Shown: piece after piece, positions 5,532 through 6,653 of the stretch
Position numbering within the stretch: the stretch's first letter is position 1
Layout: every line of letters starts with the position of its first letter
Source of the DNA: Bacteroidota bacterium
GTDB lineage: Bacteria; Bacteroidota; Kryptoniia; Kryptoniales; JAKASW01
Direction: 5' to 3'
Length of the DNA: 6,653 bases
Assembly (NCBI GenBank): GCA_021785235.1
Contig: JAJYGB010000618.1
Location: 1 to 6,653 of the forward strand
Position numbers and translations under genes: made by a program
The notes under the pieces: model-generated
Database searches by the model: none
Seen by the model: the letters and a program-made list of their open reading frames with translations, nothing else
What the model was told of the DNA's origin: nothing

Positions 5532-6653
5532 CTAAGCCGATCCTTCGGACTCTATACTTTCACCAGTCAACGCTATCCGGCACGCCTCCAGATAAGGGCA
5601 GAACTTGCAGACTTTCTCACGCGGGAATACCGTGAGATTAAATCGTCCTGACCGTGCTTCCGCCACTTTACCTTTCACGAAATCTTCCGTCTCCTTAAGC
5701 AGCCCGGCGATATCAGTCGGGTAGCCCGCCGCACCCGGTGTCTTCTTCGTGATTTCGTAGTTCTTGTTGAACTTGAGCTCGCCGTTTTCATCCCGTATAA
5801 TGAACTCAATCAGTTTCGCGCCGTCGTCGGCATCGAGGAGCCTTTGTCTATTGATGGAAATGAATGCCGCTCCCGAGACTCGGCCGGCCGCAGTTCCCGG
5901 CATCTTGTTGAGAGCATCCATATATATGATCAGCTGCGGACTGATCTTGTCGCGGATGACGTCACGATGAGTGGCGTTCGCCGCCGATGTTTTGTAATCG
6001 AAAATAGTCAGGCCGTTTGTGTTCGAATCGATCCTGTCTATCTTGCCCTGCAGCGCGACTCCGCCGATTTCGACCGGGTCGGTGACAACCTTTCCGTCGC
6101 CGCTCTTCATTCCGAACCCCACCTCGAAGTTCTCCGGACTGAAACCGTATTCCGACAGTTTTGACTGCACTTTCGCCAGAAACAACCGGAGCGTGCCGGG
6201 TACATCTTCCGTCCCGAGTATCGTTTCTCTTTCGATCTCAAACAGGTCCCGCCCAAAAGATCCGTCCGACCCGATTCCAAGTCCGTCGAGTACGTCCCGC
6301 CCGACCGAAAGCAGCAGATCCAGCTCATCTTTGGCGTTCCCAAGACGTCTCATTTTCGAAAGTTCCGCGTAAAAGCGGTAGAGTATTTTATGCAAGACCG
6401 CCCCGCGTTCCACCGCGCTGAGCGACGTCTCGATATCCGGGACTTCAGCAATCTGGAGAATCCTTCGCGCGAAAAACTGGAAGCCGCATCTCGAAAGGGA
6501 CTCGAGCTGTGCGGCGGAGAAAACTCTCTTGTCGAGCTTCTCATCAAGGCCGGCGGTCAATTCCGCGTCCGTCAACTTCCCGGCGAACTCACTTTCCCTG
6601 TCGTCGCGGTACCTTGCGGTCTCCGCGGTCCTGCATCTTTCCAGGTTGGACGG
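5532..6653 (-). CDS. addB: AddB-like helicase-nuclease, C-terminal PD-(D/E)XK iron-sulfur nuclease domain (5' end beyond right edge)
   Basis: The minus-strand frame is open from the window edge to TAG at 5534-5532, giving 373 visible residues. A TTG at 6575 is the first start-like codon giving a tidy ORF. The frame continues upstream for 26 more codons without a stop, and that stretch ends in FAGKL, like the FDGxL seen before AddB nuclease domains. I therefore call it partial. Counting from 6575, the nuclease motifs are RGAVLHKIL (H62), GKIDRID (D180), FDYKT (D193, K195) and SPQLIIY (Q214). The 4Fe-4S cysteines are C30 (SRCGFQFF) and C323, C326, C332 with the AddB spacing C-x2-C-x5-C. In AddAB-type complexes this domain cuts one strand during processing of double-strand breaks for recombination. 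All catalytic and cluster residues are present, so the domain should be active. The helicase-like part and any addA lie off the window. The RecB/Cas4 family is the broader alternative. Confidence 0.9.
   Translation of the reverse strand, partial: PSNLERCRTAETARYRDDRESEFAGKLTDAELTAGLDEKLDKRVFSAAQLESLSRCGFQFFARRILQIAEVPDIETSLSAVERGAVLHKILYRFYAELSKMRRLGNAKDELDLLLSVGRDVLDGLGIGSDGSFGRDLFEIERETILGTEDVPGTLRLFLAKVQSKLSEYGFSPENFEVGFGMKSGDGKVVTDPVEIGGVALQGKIDRIDSNTNGLTIFDYKTSAANATHRDVIRDKISPQLIIYMDALNKMPGTAAGRVSGAAFISINRQRLLDADDGAKLIEFIIRDENGELKFNKNYEITKKTPGAAGYPTDIAGLLKETEDFVKGKVAEARSGRFNLTVFPREKVCKFCPYLEACRIALTGESIESEGSA

Overview
The window is about 6.65 kb of roughly 50-55% GC bacterial chromosome. 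It most likely comes from the Ignavibacteriota/Kryptonia side of the Bacteroidota-Chlorobi (FCB) group. The main evidence is the C-terminus of the large secreted protein at 2021-4510. It has the NYPNPFNPTT...VYDVLGREVATLVN...SGVYFY...KKMVLLK layout of type IX secretion sorting domains, in the wording typical of that lineage. This placement is inferred from protein style, not from a marker gene. I see no RNA genes, CRISPR arrays, transposases or phage genes.

Left, minus strand (1-1442): a two-gene unit read right to left. First is a 346-residue putative zinc metallopeptidase (HEFGH motif plus a downstream HPDEDWAETFAVWL block) with a helix-turn-helix-like C-terminal end. It is followed after 3 nt by the N-terminal half of a YggS/PLPBP-family pyridoxal-phosphate protein. 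The yggS gene starts at a TTG codon and runs off the left edge.

Middle, plus strand (1443-4552): a 182-bp AT-rich divergent intergenic region carries a good sigma-70-type promoter candidate. It is followed by a 131-residue small putative secreted protein, then with no gap by an 829-residue secreted beta-propeller protein. The large protein has a signal peptide, about 12 Asp-box (BNR) repeats and a type IX sorting domain. The unit ends at a perfect 15-bp inverted repeat with a 4-nt loop. Each arm of this repeat is itself a near-perfect palindrome.

Right (4599-6653): a 279-residue orphan that looks like a PQQ-type/DUF4905-like propeller protein lies on the plus strand. It converges across 93 bp, with no convincing terminator, on a minus-strand AddB-like nuclease gene. 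That gene contributes its C-terminal PD-(D/E)XK domain with a four-cysteine iron-sulfur signature. Its reading frame is open to the right edge, so it is the tail of a larger helicase-nuclease protein.

The genes do not form one pathway. The best functional pairs are metallopeptidase plus yggS (probably translationally coupled) and small secreted protein plus type IX-exported propeller (zero spacing). I found no clear case for a wholly new system. The best leads are the peptidase-HTH/yggS pair, the small partner of the exported propeller, and the nested palindrome.
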